From NCBI GenBank assembly GCA_030054025.1, contig JASGCQ010000001.1, positions 1-64,000 of the forward strand: DNA of 64,000 nucleotides. The letters are read 5' to 3'. Source of the DNA: Phycisphaerales bacterium. GTDB taxonomy: Bacteria; Bacteroidota; Bacteroidia; Chitinophagales; Chitinophagaceae. Below the pieces are notes generated by a model, which was not told the origin of the DNA, searched no databases, and saw nothing but the letters and a program-made list of their open reading frames with translations. The position numbers and the translations under genes are program-made. The stretch's first letter is position 1, and each line of letters opens with the position of its first letter. This document shows positions 35,408 through 44,636 of the stretch, piece after piece.

Positions 35408-35767
35408 ATGGAAGCTGTAGCTCGCTTAAGTAATCAACCTACATCGCCACGCAAAATGCGTCTTTTGGCCGATTTGATCCGTGGTATGGATGTAGAACAA
35501 GCTTTGAATACGCTGAAATTCAGTCCTAAACACCCATCGGTGCCTTTGGAGAAACTTCTTTTGAGCGCAATTGCCAACTGGAGAATGAAAAATGAAGGTT
35601 CAGATGTAATCGAGGCTAATTTGTATGTAAAAACAATCTTCGTGGATTGCGGTCGTGTACTTAAACGCATGAACCCTGCCCCTCAAGGTCGTGCTTATCG
35701 TTTACGCAAACGCAGCAACCATGTTACTATTGTTGTAGATGGTCGTGCTAAAGCAAATCAAAACTAA
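35408..35767 (+). CDS. rplV: Ribosomal protein uL22
   Basis: A 119-residue protein: EAVARLSNQPTSPRKMRLLADLIRGMDVEQALNTL at the start and the exit-tunnel hairpin KRMNPAPQGRAYRLRKRSNH near residues 87-106. uL22 lines the tunnel and is a site of macrolide resistance mutations in other bacteria. It stands in the usual place between rpsS and rpsC. Confidence 0.95.
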   Translation: MEAVARLSNQPTSPRKMRLLADLIRGMDVEQALNTLKFSPKHPSVPLEKLLLSAIANWRMKNEGSDVIEANLYVKTIFVDCGRVLKRMNPAPQGRAYRLRKRSNHVTIVVDGRAKANQN

Positions 35768-35797
35768 TTAATTCAACATTCAATAATATAAAATAGA

Positions 35798-36598
35798 ATG
35801 GGTCAAAAAGCAAATCCTATTGGTAATAGGTTAGGTATCATCCGCGGATGGGATTCGATGTGGTATGGTGAGAAAAAAGATTTTGGTCAGAAACTTGTAG
35901 AAGATCATAAAATCCGTACTTATCTCGCTGCACGTATCAACAAAGGCGGTATCAGCCGTATTGTTATTGAGCGCACATTGGCAAAACTAATTATTACGAT
36001 TCACACCTCTAAGCCTGGTATCATTATTGGTAAAGGCGGAACAGAAGTTGACCGAATCAAAGAAGAGTTGAAAAAGCTGACTCATAAAGAGGATGTTCAA
36101 ATCAACATTATGGAAATCCGTCGTCCAGAGCTAGATGCAGTTATTGTAGGAGAAACAATCGCTCGTCAAATCGAAGGTCGTGTAAGTTTTAAGCGTGCTA
36201 CCAAAATGGCTATTACTACAGCTATGAGAATGGGTGCTGAAGGGATTAAAGTAAAATTGGGTGGTCGTTTAGGAGGTGCTGAGATTGCACGTTCTGAAGA
36301 ATTCAAACAAGGACGTACACCACTACATACCTTCCGTATGGATATTGATTATGCTTCCGTATATGCAATGACTGTTTATGGTAAAATCGGTATTAAAGTA
36401 TGGATTTGTAAAGGTGAAGTATTAGGTAAGAGAGATTTGAATCCAAATTTTGCAGCTGGTACCGAAGCTAAAGGCAACGGTTCTCGTGCAGCAGCATTCC
36501 AAGGCGATGACCGCAGAGGCGGTGGCCGCGGCGGCGATAGAAAACCAGCCGGCGAACGCCGTGGTGGTGGCAACAGAGGCGGTACCCCCCGCAACTAA
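35798..36598 (+). CDS. rpsC: Ribosomal protein uS3 with an Arg-Gly-rich tail
   Basis: A 266-residue protein. It has [20 protein letters not shown], the KH domain motif [17 protein letters not shown] at about residues 73-89, and [21 protein letters not shown], all normal for uS3, which guards the mRNA entry site. The last 30 or so residues are a low-complexity Gly/Arg tail ([21 protein letters not shown]) that extends past the conserved fold. Such tails are common but variable in Bacteroidota and may contact RNA. It is followed by rplP after 56 bases. Confidence 0.95.
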   Translation: MGQKANPIGNRLGIIRGWDSMWYGEKKDFGQKLVEDHKIRTYLAARINKGGISRIVIERTLAKLIITIHTSKPGIIIGKGGTEVDRIKEELKKLTHKEDVQINIMEIRRPELDAVIVGETIARQIEGRVSFKRATKMAITTAMRMGAEGIKVKLGGRLGGAEIARSEEFKQGRTPLHTFRMDIDYASVYAMTVYGKIGIKVWICKGEVLGKRDLNPNFAAGTEAKGNGSRAAAFQGDDRRGGGRGGDRKPAGERRGGGNRGGTPRN

Positions 36599-36654
36599 GT
36601 TGTCCGAGTAAGAGAATTTTTTTAGAACAACACTATTAATAAAATATTGTAACC

Positions 36655-37080
36655 ATGTTACAGCCAAAAAAAGCAAAACACAGGAAAGCCCACAAAGGCC
36701 GAATCAGAGGAAACGCTCAACGTGGAGCAACAATTGCCTTTGGTTCATTTGGTCTCAAAGCTTTAGAACCAAAATGGATTACGAATCGCCAGATAGAAGC
36801 TGCGCGTCAAACGATGACTCGCCACATGAAACGTGAGGGTAATGTTTGGATTCGTATTTTCCCTGACAAACCGATTACTAATAAACCTGCCGAAGTGCGT
36901 ATGGGTAAAGGTAAAGGTAGCTTGGAATATTGGGCAGCAGTGGTTAAGCCAGGCCGTATCTTATTTGAAATAGAAGGCGTGTCTGCTAAAGTAGCACAAG
37001 AAGCAATGGCACTTGCAGCTCAAAAATTACCGATAGCCACCAAATTCGTTACTCGTAGAGATTATGCTGCTGAAGCATAA
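36655..37080 (+). CDS. rplP: Ribosomal protein uL16
   Basis: A 141-residue protein with [57 protein letters not shown] and the [17 protein letters not shown] segment of uL16. It binds the 50S near the A site and helps position tRNA. The 122-base gap that follows it contains a GCTGG/CCAGC pairing (37144-37148 with 37177-37181) but no terminator. Confidence 0.95.
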   Translation: MLQPKKAKHRKAHKGRIRGNAQRGATIAFGSFGLKALEPKWITNRQIEAARQTMTRHMKREGNVWIRIFPDKPITNKPAEVRMGKGKGSLEYWAAVVKPGRILFEIEGVSAKVAQEAMALAAQKLPIATKFVTRRDYAAEA

Positions 37081-37202
37081 GTTTTATTTCAGTTTCATTA
37101 ATTGGAAGCCCTTTGGACAATAAATAAATTTTTTAAAAAAGTAGCTGGTAGCACTTTTGAGGTTCAAAAAAAACAACCAGCGATGCTAAATACACAATAA
37201 CA

Positions 37203-37409
37203 ATGGCAAAAAAAGCAAAGAAAGAAGATTATCGCTCGCTCGATGGTCAAGGCTTAGCCGATAAGGTAGCTGAAACTGAATTGCAGTTGAAAAGACTTAC
37301 ATTCAGTCATGCAGTGAATCCGATAGAAAACCCGCTTACTATCCGTTCACTTCGCCGCAAAATCGCTCGTTTAAAAACTGAGCAAACAAAAAGAAAAGCA
37401 GGTATCTAA
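37203..37409 (+). CDS. rpmC: Ribosomal protein uL29
   Basis: A 68-residue protein with the LADKVAETELQLKRLTFSHAVNPIENP helix pair and the closing RSLRRKIARLKTEQTKRK, as in uL29. It sits beside uL23 at the tunnel exit. Seventeen bases separate it from rpsQ, the usual partner. Confidence 0.93.
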   Translation: MAKKAKKEDYRSLDGQGLADKVAETELQLKRLTFSHAVNPIENPLTIRSLRRKIARLKTEQTKRKAGI

Positions 37410-37426
37410 AATTAATATTTTAAGAG

Positions 37427-37693
37427 ATGTCAACTACGATAGTAAGAAAAAGTAGAAAATCGCGTATCGGTATCGTGCGCAGCGATAAGATGTCAAAAAG
37501 CATCACAGTAGCTGTAGAGCGCAAAGTAAAACACCCGATGTACGGTAAGTTCGTTAAAAAAACGACCAAATTTATGGCGCACGATGAAGAAAACAAAGCC
37601 GGTATCGGTGATGTAGTGCGTATTATGGAAACACGCCCTTTGAGCAAAAACAAATGCTGGCGTTTAGTAGAAATTATTGAAAAAGCTAAGTAA
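37427..37693 (+). CDS. rpsQ: Ribosomal protein uS17
   Basis: An 88-residue protein with [44 protein letters not shown], the beta-barrel core of uS17, and [23 protein letters not shown] near the end. It binds 16S rRNA helix 11 early in assembly. It lies between rpmC and rplN; the gap to rplN is 12 bases. Confidence 0.95.
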   Translation: MSTTIVRKSRKSRIGIVRSDKMSKSITVAVERKVKHPMYGKFVKKTTKFMAHDEENKAGIGDVVRIMETRPLSKNKCWRLVEIIEKAK

Positions 37694-37705
37694 TCTTATT
37701 TAAAG

Positions 37706-38074
37706 ATGATACAACAAGAATCGAGGCTCAGTGTAGCCGACAACAGTGGTGCCAAAGAAGTATTGTGCATCCGCGTGTTGGGAAACTCAGGTCAAGCATA
37801 TGCAGGTATCGGCGACAAAATCGTTGTTACTGTAAAAGACTCTTTGCCAGGGGGTAACATGAAAAAAGGTACCGTTTCCAAAGCAGTTATCGTGCGTACC
37901 AAAAATAAGTTGCGTCGTAAAGATGGTTCTTATATCAATTTTGACGACAATGCTGTGGTATTGCTTAACAACTCTGACGACCCACGCGGTACGCGTATCT
38001 TCGGTCCTGTTGCCCGTGAATTGCGTGATAAGGGATATATGAAAATTGTTTCCCTCGCCCCAGAGGTATTGTAA
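37706..38074 (+). CDS. rplN: Ribosomal protein uL14
   Basis: A 122-residue protein, the standard length, with [40 protein letters not shown] and [24 protein letters not shown]. uL14 lies at the subunit interface and is the site where RsfS silences ribosomes in other bacteria. It begins what corresponds to the spc part of the cluster. Confidence 0.96.
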   Translation: MIQQESRLSVADNSGAKEVLCIRVLGNSGQAYAGIGDKIVVTVKDSLPGGNMKKGTVSKAVIVRTKNKLRRKDGSYINFDDNAVVLLNNSDDPRGTRIFGPVARELRDKGYMKIVSLAPEVL

Positions 38075-38139
38075 AATTTATGTCTTACCTTCGCAGCCCA
38101 TTAGGAAAAACGAAGTACGACAACTTAATAATATAAGCA

Positions 38140-38478
38140 GTGAAAAAAAGATTTCAACCTAAATTTAATATCAAGAAAGGCGATAGCATTGTCGTAATCG
38201 CTGGTGATGATAAAGACCGCAGCACCCCACGTATCGTGCAAGCTGTGTATCCTCAAAAAGGTCTAGTCCTTGTTGAAGGCGTAAATATCATTACCAAACA
38301 CTTGAAGCCAAACGCCCAAGAACCTCAGGGCAGCATAGTGAAGCAAGAAGCTCCTATCAACTTATCTAATGTGATGTTGTGGGATGCTAAGGCTAAACAA
38401 CCTGCACGTATCAAACGTGAAAGAAAAGAGGGTTCATTCGTTCGTGTATCTAAAAAAACAGGGGAGGTAATTAAATAA
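38140..38478 (+). CDS. rplX: Ribosomal protein uL24, GTG start
   Basis: A 112-residue protein with the KOW motif [16 protein letters not shown], then [19 protein letters not shown] and [19 protein letters not shown]. uL24 starts 50S assembly. The only start that keeps the N-terminal [14 protein letters not shown] is GTG at 38140; a weak start may lower output. Its stop overlaps the rplE ATG by one base (TAATG), which suggests translational coupling. Confidence 0.94.
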   Translation: MKKRFQPKFNIKKGDSIVVIAGDDKDRSTPRIVQAVYPQKGLVLVEGVNIITKHLKPNAQEPQGSIVKQEAPINLSNVMLWDAKAKQPARIKRERKEGSFVRVSKKTGEVIK

Positions 38479-39053
38479 TGGCAACAACAACATATATCCC
38501 AAGGTTACAGAAAAAATATCAAGATGAAGTAGTTCCTGCTTTGATGAAAAAGTTTGGCTACAAATCGGTGATGCAGTGTCCACGATTGGTTAAAGTATGC
38601 TTGAACCAAGGTGTTAAAGGCTCTACTTCTGACAAAAAATTAATTGATGATGCAATCAATGAGATGACTAACATTTCAGGACAAAAGGCAGTGCCTACCA
38701 TGTCAACAAAAGATATTTCCAACTTCAAATTGCGCAAAGCAATGCCTATTGGATGTCGTGTGACTTTACGTAGCACTAATATGTACGATTTCTTGGATCG
38801 TTTTGTATCAGTTTCTTTACCTCGTGTTCGCGATTTTAAAGGAATCAACGAAAAATCTTTTGATGGTCGTGGTAACTACACTATGGGTGTTACAGAGCAA
38901 ATCATCTTCCCTGAAATCAACATTGACAAAATCAATCGTATCAGTGGCATGGATATCACTTTTGTAACTACTGCTCGTACCAACGAAGAAGCCTACGAAT
39001 TGTTGAAAGAATTAGGAATGCCATTCAAAAACAATAAAAAAGATAACAACTAA
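38478..39053 (+). CDS. rplE: Ribosomal protein uL5
   Basis: A 191-residue protein with [32 protein letters not shown], the [20 protein letters not shown] segment and the [29 protein letters not shown] loop, all typical of uL5, which binds 5S rRNA. It shares one base with rplX and lies three bases from rpsN, the tightest packing in the run. Confidence 0.95.
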   Translation: MATTTYIPRLQKKYQDEVVPALMKKFGYKSVMQCPRLVKVCLNQGVKGSTSDKKLIDDAINEMTNISGQKAVPTMSTKDISNFKLRKAMPIGCRVTLRSTNMYDFLDRFVSVSLPRVRDFKGINEKSFDGRGNYTMGVTEQIIFPEINIDKINRISGMDITFVTTARTNEEAYELLKELGMPFKNNKKDNN

Positions 39054-39056
39054 TAT

Positions 39057-39326
39057 ATGGCAAGAGAATCAATAAAAGCACGACAACGCAAACGCGAAAA
39101 AATGGTTGCTCAGTATGCTGAAAAGCGTGCTGCTTTGAAAGCTGCCGGTGATTATGCCGCTTTGGATTTACTCCCGAAAAATGCTTCACCTGTACGTTTG
39201 AAAAACCGTTGCCAATTGACTGGTCGTCCTAAGGGTTATATGCGTTACTTCGGTATCTGCCGTAACACTTTCCGCGATATGGCATTGGATGGTATGATAC
39301 CAGGTGTTAAAAAAGCAAGCTGGTAG
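39057..39326 (+). CDS. rpsN: Ribosomal protein uS14, zinc-free type
   Basis: An 89-residue protein: [28 protein letters not shown], then [33 protein letters not shown] and the [11 protein letters not shown] end. The longer length and the lack of paired CxxC motifs mark the zinc-independent form. It binds the 30S head beside uS3. A bulged hairpin fills part of the 90-base gap before rpsH. Confidence 0.95.
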   Translation: MARESIKARQRKREKMVAQYAEKRAALKAAGDYAALDLLPKNASPVRLKNRCQLTGRPKGYMRYFGICRNTFRDMALDGMIPGVKKASW

Positions 39327-39348
39327 CACTATCAGAAAACAATTTTTA

Positions 39349-39380
39349 GTTTCGAGGTCAGAGCATATTTTCTCTGAAAC
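39349..39380 (+). other. Bulged hairpin just upstream of rpsH
   Basis: GTTTC (39349-39353) and CAGAG (39359-39363) pair with CTCTG and AAAC (39372-39380), leaving five bases (GAGGT) bulged on the 5' side and an 8-base loop. It ends 36 bases before rpsH. uS8 regulates its operon by binding a bulged helix in other bacteria, but at another position; a similar role here is a guess. Confidence 0.35.
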
Positions 39381-39416
39381 CAGTAACAAACATTAAAACA
39401 ACAAGCAAATAAAAAA

Positions 39417-39815
39417 ATGGTTACAGATCCAATTGCAGATTTTTTGACGCGTATTCGTAACGCACAAATGGCTCAACATCGTATTGTAGAGATTCCCGCT
39501 TCAAACGTTAAAAAACGTATTACAGAGATTCTTTACGATAAAGGTTACATCTTGAAATACAAATTTGAAGATGATAATAAACAAGGATTGATTAAAATAG
39601 CATTGAAATATGATGCAGCTACTAAGGAGCCTGCTATCAAAACATTGGAGCGTGTGAGTCACCCAGGTTTGCGTCAGTATGCAAAACCTGCTCAAATTCG
39701 TCCCGTACAAAATGGATTGGGCGTTGCTATCGTTTCTACCTCTAAAGGTGTAATGACAGACAAAGAAGCTCGGGCACAAAATGTTGGCGGCGAGGTTTTA
39801 TGCAATATCTTCTAA
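39417..39815 (+). CDS. rpsH: Ribosomal protein uS8
   Basis: A 132-residue protein with DPIADFLTRIRNAQMAQHRIVEIPASNVKKRI and the C-terminal GLGVAIVSTSKGVMTDKEARAQNVGGEVLCNIF, the RNA-binding domain of uS8. It binds helix 21 of 16S rRNA and in enterobacteria represses the spc operon. Length is normal. A 100-base gap with weak pairing (CCTAA/TTAGG, 39827-39871) separates it from rplF. Confidence 0.95.
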   Translation: MVTDPIADFLTRIRNAQMAQHRIVEIPASNVKKRITEILYDKGYILKYKFEDDNKQGLIKIALKYDAATKEPAIKTLERVSHPGLRQYAKPAQIRPVQNGLGVAIVSTSKGVMTDKEARAQNVGGEVLCNIF

Positions 39816-39915
39816 AAAATACAAGTCCTAAGGCATTAAGCCCTACATCCTATACAGGCTGACCGTTTAGGCAGGAGTAAATACAATCATCACAAATTTT
39901 TAAATAAAAAAAATT

Positions 39916-40470
39916 ATGTCACGTATAGGCAAAAAGCTAATTCCCGTTAGTAAAGGTGTTACATTGAATGTAACTACAGCTAATGAGGTAACAGTTAAAG
40001 GTCCGAAAGGCGAATTGAAATTGAATGTTGATAGAGATATCAAAGTAGAAGAAAAAGACGGCAATATTGAAGTTTCTCGTCCTACCGACCAAATTCGTCA
40101 TCGTGCGATGCATGGTTTGTATCGTTCTTTGATTTCTAATATGGTCGTGGGTGTTACGGAAGGGTTCAAAAAAGATTTGGAACTAGTGGGTGTGGGTTAT
40201 CGTGCTACCGTTACTGGACAAGAAATTGATTTAGCTTTAGGTTATTCTCACAACATCATCTTGCAATTACCTAAAGAAATTAAAGCAACCGCAACTGCCG
40301 AAAAAGGTAAAAACCCTACTATCAGTTTGGAGTCAATAGACAAGCAATTGTTAGGTCAAGTAGCTGCAAAATTGCGTAGCTTGCGTAAACCTGAACCATA
40401 CAAAGGGAAAGGTGTTCGCTATATGGATGAAATTGTTCGTCGTAAAGCTGGCAAATCTGCAGGTAAATAA
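39916..40470 (+). CDS. rplF: Ribosomal protein uL6
   Basis: A 184-residue protein with the two homologous halves of uL6: MSRIGKKLIPVSKGVTLNV, EVTVKGPKGELKLNV, the MHGLYRSLISNMVVGVTEGFKK link, and the C-terminal KLRSLRKPEPYKGKGVRYMDE. It binds near the sarcin-ricin loop of 23S rRNA. It is in the usual position before rplR. Confidence 0.95.
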   Translation: MSRIGKKLIPVSKGVTLNVTTANEVTVKGPKGELKLNVDRDIKVEEKDGNIEVSRPTDQIRHRAMHGLYRSLISNMVVGVTEGFKKDLELVGVGYRATVTGQEIDLALGYSHNIILQLPKEIKATATAEKGKNPTISLESIDKQLLGQVAAKLRSLRKPEPYKGKGVRYMDEIVRRKAGKSAGK

Positions 40471-40533
40471 TAAATTAATACATCGGTAGCTCGCTTTAAA
40501 CTGCGAAGCCCGTAAAAATAAAAACGAAAAAAA

Positions 40534-40893
40534 ATGTCATTAGATCATAAAGTAGTTCGTCGCCAAAAATTACGTTGGCGTATCCGTACCAAAATAAGTG
40601 GTACAACTCTTAAACCTCGTTTGTCTGTGTTTCGCAGTAACAATGATATTTATGCACAATTGATTGACGACACCAAAGGTGTAACTATAGTCGCTGCAAC
40701 TTCTCGTCAAAAAGACATTGCTGCTATTAAAGGTAATAAAGTTGAGCAATCAACTTTGGTCGGAAAATCTCTTGCCGAGAAAGCTAAAGCTTTGGGTATT
40801 GACAATTGCGTATTTGATCGCGGTGGTTATTTGTACCATGGTCGTGTGAAAGCTGTGGCCGATGGAGCTCGTGAGGGAGGATTGATTTTCTAA
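40534..40893 (+). CDS. rplR: Ribosomal protein uL18
   Basis: A 119-residue protein with [38 protein letters not shown] and the closing [27 protein letters not shown], typical of uL18, which brings 5S rRNA into the 50S with uL5. A TGAAGC/GCTTCA hairpin lies between it and rpsE. Confidence 0.95.
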   Translation: MSLDHKVVRRQKLRWRIRTKISGTTLKPRLSVFRSNNDIYAQLIDDTKGVTIVAATSRQKDIAAIKGNKVEQSTLVGKSLAEKAKALGIDNCVFDRGGYLYHGRVKAVADGAREGGLIF

Positions 40894-40916
40894 TTATAAT
40901 CATTAATAAGCGTTTG

Positions 40917-40936
40917 TGAAGCGCATAGTAGCTTCA
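40917..40936 (+). other. Hairpin in the rplR-rpsE gap
   Basis: TGAAGC (40917-40922) and GCTTCA (40931-40936) form a perfect 6-bp stem with an 8-base loop, 26 bases before rpsE. No T run follows. Confidence 0.3.
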
Positions 40937-40962
40937 ATACATTCAACATAATATACAAAGAA

Positions 40963-41481
40963 ATGTCTAAGACACAATTAAATCGAGTAAAAGCTGGCGA
41001 ATTAGAACTCCACGAAAAAGTGGTATCCATCAATCGTGTTGTGAAAACAACCAAAGGTGGTCGTGCGTTTAGCTTCTCTGCCTTGGTAGTGGTAGGAAAT
41101 GGTAATGGTGTAGTGGGTCAAGGTTTAGGTAAGGCTAAAGAAGTTCAAGAAGCAATTACTAAAGGCATAGACGATGCTAAGAAAAATCTTATCAAAGTTC
41201 CTGTAATGCATGGTACAATTCCTCATGAGCAATTTGCTAAAGAGGGTGCCGCAAAAGTATTGATACGCCCCGCCGCTCATGGTACTGGTGTTATTGCTGG
41301 AGGTAGTATGCGTGCGGTGTTAGAAGCTGCCGGTATTACAGATATTCTTTCTAAATCATTAGGTTCTGCAAATCCTCAAAATGTGGTAAAAGCTACAGTT
41401 GTGGCTTTAAGCAAACTTCGTGAGCCAATTCAAGTTGCTAAACAACGCAATGTGAGTTTGAAAAAAGTTTTTAACGGATAG
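40963..41481 (+). CDS. rpsE: Ribosomal protein uS5
   Basis: A 172-residue protein. The double-stranded-RNA-binding part carries [44 protein letters not shown], and the C-terminal domain has [24 protein letters not shown]. uS5 acts at the mRNA entry channel and affects accuracy. Usual place in the spc part, followed by rpmD after 35 bases. Confidence 0.95.
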   Translation: MSKTQLNRVKAGELELHEKVVSINRVVKTTKGGRAFSFSALVVVGNGNGVVGQGLGKAKEVQEAITKGIDDAKKNLIKVPVMHGTIPHEQFAKEGAAKVLIRPAAHGTGVIAGGSMRAVLEAAGITDILSKSLGSANPQNVVKATVVALSKLREPIQVAKQRNVSLKKVFNG

Positions 41482-41516
41482 TTTTAGCTGTAACGGCTGA
41501 TTGAAAAAAAAAAATT

Positions 41517-41699
41517 ATGTCAAAAATTAAAGTAACACAGGTAAAAAGCGGTATTGATCGTCCTGAAAATCAAAAGCGTACCTTAATCGCTCTAGGTCTT
41601 AACAAAATCAATAGAACCGTTGAAATCGAAGCTACACCTTCTATCTTAGGTATGGTACGTACTGTCAACCATTTGGTAAAAGTAGAGGAAGCTAAATAA
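41517..41699 (+). CDS. rpmD: Ribosomal protein uL30
   Basis: A 60-residue protein, the normal size, with KIKVTQVKSGIDRPENQKRTLIALGLNKINRTVEIEATPSILGMVRTVNHLVKVEE, a clear uL30. It is small and not present in all bacteria. A bulged hairpin lies in the gap before rplO. Confidence 0.93.
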   Translation: MSKIKVTQVKSGIDRPENQKRTLIALGLNKINRTVEIEATPSILGMVRTVNHLVKVEEAK

Positions 41700-41713
41700 T
41701 TTATTAATCAATT

Positions 41714-41740
41714 TGCGAGCGGTTTTACATTCCGCGCAAG
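41714..41740 (+). other. Bulged hairpin in the rpmD-rplO gap
   Basis: TTGCG (41714-41718) pairs with CGCAA (41736-41740), and CGG with CCG, leaving AG bulged on the 5' side and a 9-base loop. It lies 21 bases before rplO. Possible regulatory RNA site. Confidence 0.35.
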
Positions 41741-41761
41741 TTTCAAAACTGTAAAAAAACA

Positions 41762-42208
41762 ATGCAATTACACAATTTAAAACCAGCCGAAGGTTCTGTA
41801 CATTCAAGAAAACGCGTAGCGCGTGGCGAAGGTAGTGGTGGTACAACCGCTGGTAAAGGTAACAAAGGACAACAATCTCGTACTGGTTATCAAAGTAAAA
41901 AAGGACATGAAGGTGGTCAGATGCCTATCCAACGCCGTATGCCAAAACGTGGTTTCAAAAATATGAACCGTGTTGAATATATAGTGTTTAACCTAGGTCA
42001 ATTGGATACCATTATTTCTAAATACGCGTTAAAAGAATTCAACCTCGACAATTTGTATGTAAATGGTTTGATAAACCGTACTGCTTTAGTAAAGATATTG
42101 GGTAGTGGTGAGATGAGTAAAACAGACATCAAATTTGTTGTGAATGCGATAAGCGAAAAAGCAAAAGCAGCAATTGAATCAGCTGGCGGTACTGTCGAAA
42201 TACTTTAA
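41762..42208 (+). CDS. rplO: Ribosomal protein uL15
   Basis: A 148-residue protein with the Gly-rich N-terminal extension RKRVARGEGSGGTTAGKGNKGQQSRTGYQSKKGHEGGQMPIQRRMPKRGF that threads into 23S rRNA, and a C-terminal globular domain ending AIESAGGTVEIL. uL15 is a late 50S assembly protein. A terminator-like hairpin stands between it and secY. Confidence 0.95.
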   Translation: MQLHNLKPAEGSVHSRKRVARGEGSGGTTAGKGNKGQQSRTGYQSKKGHEGGQMPIQRRMPKRGFKNMNRVEYIVFNLGQLDTIISKYALKEFNLDNLYVNGLINRTALVKILGSGEMSKTDIKFVVNAISEKAKAAIESAGGTVEIL

Positions 42209-42222
42209 TAATATTATTTTCG

Positions 42223-42259
42223 AAAAGACGCATTTGTAAAAGTGCGTCTTTTGTCGTTT
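42223..42259 (+). terminator. Terminator-like hairpin between rplO and secY
   Basis: AAAAGACGCA and TGCGTCTTTT form a perfect 10-bp stem around a 10-base loop; the tail TTTTGTCGTTTATT is T-rich but broken. It could end part of the transcripts, so that secY and map are made in smaller amounts than the ribosomal proteins. Confidence 0.5.
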
Positions 42260-42308
42260 ATTCGCAATTATTTTATTAGTTGCATCACCATATTTATCTT
42301 GAATTCCT

Positions 42309-43667
42309 GTGAAGAAACTTATCGAAACGCTTAAAAACATTTGGAGTATTGAAGATCTCCGCAAGCGTATCTTATTTACCCTTACGCTCATATTGGTATA
42401 TCGTGTAGGTTGTTACATTACCTTACCGGGTATCAATCCTATTGAGTTAGATTCGAAGAGTGGTCCGGAAGGATTGTTGGGCTTGTTCAATGCTTTTGCA
42501 GGAGGTGCCTTTAGTCGTGCTTCTATTTTTGCATTGGGTGTAATGCCATACATCTCTGCGTCTATCTTCATGCAGTTGGCAGGTATCGTGGTACCTCAAG
42601 TGGCTAAATTGCAAAAAGAAGAGAGTGGTCGTCGTACGGTAAATCAATACATGCGCTACCTTACTGTTATTGTTACTGTTTTTCAAGCTAGTGCTTATGT
42701 TGCGTATCTTCGTGGTCAAGAATTTGCTCCTGCATTAGTACCGCAATTCAGCCCGTTCTTATTTTGGCTTTCGACAGTAGTCGTTCTTACCGCAGGCACC
42801 TTATTTGTAATGTGGCTTGGTGAAAAAATTACGGATAAAGGAATTGGTAATGGTACTTCAATTATCATCATGGTAGGTATCTTGGCTCGTCTTCCAGAAT
42901 CTATCGCACAAGAATTTACCGCAAAGAACAGTGGCGGTGGCGGAGGTCTTTTGATTTTCTTGGTAGAGATTGCTGCATTTATTGCGGTCATAGTCGGCTT
43001 GATTTTATTGACACAAGGTGTTCGTAAAATTCCGTTGAATTATGCACGCCGTATTATAGGAAGTAGTAATGCTGCTAAAGAAATAGCAGGTGGTGCTCGT
43101 GATTTCATTCCTTTGAAAGTAAATTCTTCTGGAGTAATGCCAATTATATTTGCTCAAGCTATTTTGTTTATACCTGGTACTATTATGGGTTTTACCAAAA
43201 TGAGTAGAGATGGTGCTACTGGTAGCTTCATGCAAGCACTTTCCGACCATACTTCTCTATGGTACAATATCATCTATGCAATATTGGTTATTGCGTTCAC
43301 TTATTTCTATACCGCATTGATTTTTAACCCTACGGAAATGGCAGATAACCTGAAGCGTAATAATAGCTTTATCCCTGGTATCAAACCAGGTGAGCCTACT
43401 GCTAATTTTATTGCTACAATCATGGATAGAATTACATTGCCTGGTGCTGTATTCTTGGCTCTCGCAGGTATTCTTCCGGGTATTGCTTCTTTGTTGGGCG
43501 TTACTAGCGGCTTCTCTACCTTCTTTGGAGGTACATCTATGTTGATTGGTGTGGGTGTTATATTGGATACTTTACAACAAATAGAAAGCCACTTATTAAT
43601 GCGTCATTATGATGGTTTGATGAAGGGTGGTAGAATACAAGGTCGTACTGCAACGACAACCGTTTAA
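42309..43667 (+). CDS. secY: Protein translocase subunit SecY, GTG start
   Basis: A 452-residue inner membrane protein with about ten transmembrane helices. The N-terminal KNIWSIEDLRKRILFTLTLILVYRVGCYITLPGI, the plug region LFNAFAGGAFSRASIFALGVMPYISASI, and LKRNNSFIPGIKPGEPTANFI are typical SecY. It forms the Sec channel, the entry point for the T9SS cargo and lipoproteins in this window. The start is GTG at 42309. It keeps its usual place after rplO, followed by map. Confidence 0.95.
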   Translation: MKKLIETLKNIWSIEDLRKRILFTLTLILVYRVGCYITLPGINPIELDSKSGPEGLLGLFNAFAGGAFSRASIFALGVMPYISASIFMQLAGIVVPQVAKLQKEESGRRTVNQYMRYLTVIVTVFQASAYVAYLRGQEFAPALVPQFSPFLFWLSTVVVLTAGTLFVMWLGEKITDKGIGNGTSIIIMVGILARLPESIAQEFTAKNSGGGGGLLIFLVEIAAFIAVIVGLILLTQGVRKIPLNYARRIIGSSNAAKEIAGGARDFIPLKVNSSGVMPIIFAQAILFIPGTIMGFTKMSRDGATGSFMQALSDHTSLWYNIIYAILVIAFTYFYTALIFNPTEMADNLKRNNSFIPGIKPGEPTANFIATIMDRITLPGAVFLALAGILPGIASLLGVTSGFSTFFGGTSMLIGVGVILDTLQQIESHLLMRHYDGLMKGGRIQGRTATTTV

Positions 43668-43686
43668 TAATTTACTTTTTTGCTGA

Positions 43687-44508
43687 ATGATACATATCAA
43701 ATCAAAAGAAGAAATTGAAATACAAAGAAAAAGTGCCTTAATGGTAAGTGCCACCTTAACACAGGTGGCAACTTTTTTAAAGCCCGGTATCACTACACTG
43801 TCTATTGATCAAATGGCAGAGGCTTTTATACGTGATAACGGAGGTGTACCTTCTTTTAAAGGTTATGGATCTAAAAATAATACTTTCCCATTCTCTCTTT
43901 GCATTAGTGTAAACGAGGCAGTAGTTCATGGCTTTCCTAATGCTTATGAGCTTAAAGATGGAGACATAATATCTGTAGATTGTGGTGTGTATATGAATGG
44001 TTTTCACGGAGATTCAGCTTATACCTTCGCAATAGGCAACGTAGAGCCCGAAACCTTACAATTATTAAGGGTAACTAAAGAGTCTGTGTATAGAGGTGTG
44101 GCACAAGCTGCCGAGGGCAATAGGGTAGGCGATATCTCTTATGCTATTGAGCAATATACCCATGGGCAACATGGTTACGGTATCGTGCGCGAATTGGTTG
44201 GGCATGGGGTAGGTAAGCACCTGCACGAAGACCCTCAAGTACCCAACTATGGACGACGTGGTGATGGCAAAAGACTAAAAGCAAATATGGTATTAGCTAT
44301 TGAGCCAATGATTAATCTTGGTACGCATAATATTAATCAAGCCGATGATGGATGGACGATTACAACGGCTGATAAAAAACCATCTGCTCACTTTGAACAC
44401 ACTACATGGGTAAGAAAGGGAAAAGGTGAAACATTATCCTCCTTTGAAGGGATTGAAGCTGCAGAGCGAAACAACAAAGAACTGAATTCCGAACATTACC
44501 AACAATAA
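43687..44508 (+). CDS. map: Methionine aminopeptidase, type I
   Basis: A 273-residue enzyme that removes the initiator Met from new proteins. Metal ligands are in place: the Asp pair in ISVDCGVYMNGFHGDSAYTF, His in GHGVGKHLHEDP, Glu in AIEPMINLG, and a final Glu in SAHFEHTTW. Length is normal. It follows secY by 19 bases, the common order, but infA, rpsM, rpsK, rpsD, rpoA and rplQ, which usually come next, are missing; a terminator ends the operon here. Confidence 0.94.
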   Translation: MIHIKSKEEIEIQRKSALMVSATLTQVATFLKPGITTLSIDQMAEAFIRDNGGVPSFKGYGSKNNTFPFSLCISVNEAVVHGFPNAYELKDGDIISVDCGVYMNGFHGDSAYTFAIGNVEPETLQLLRVTKESVYRGVAQAAEGNRVGDISYAIEQYTHGQHGYGIVRELVGHGVGKHLHEDPQVPNYGRRGDGKRLKANMVLAIEPMINLGTHNINQADDGWTITTADKKPSAHFEHTTWVRKGKGETLSSFEGIEAAERNNKELNSEHYQQ

Positions 44509-44515
44509 AAATTAC

Positions 44516-44542
44516 AGCGACCCACTCAAGGTCGCTTTTTTA
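44516..44542 (+). terminator. Rho-independent terminator ending the S10-spc operon
   Basis: AGCGACC and GGTCGCT form a 7-bp stem with loop CACTCAA, followed by a T run, seven bases after the map stop. Confidence 0.85.
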
Positions 44543-44636
44543 TTATCAATAATGTATCTGTCTATGTCAAGATAGAGATTTTACGTTATCCATTCTTCTT
44601 AAACTTAGTACCTTTATAACCTAAAATCTAAGCCTC

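Noticed and set aside
38080..38100. A TACCTTCG sequence before rplX that recalls the -7 box
   Set aside because: It differs from the consensus in the TTTG part and has no TTTG at the right distance, so an internal promoter is not supported.
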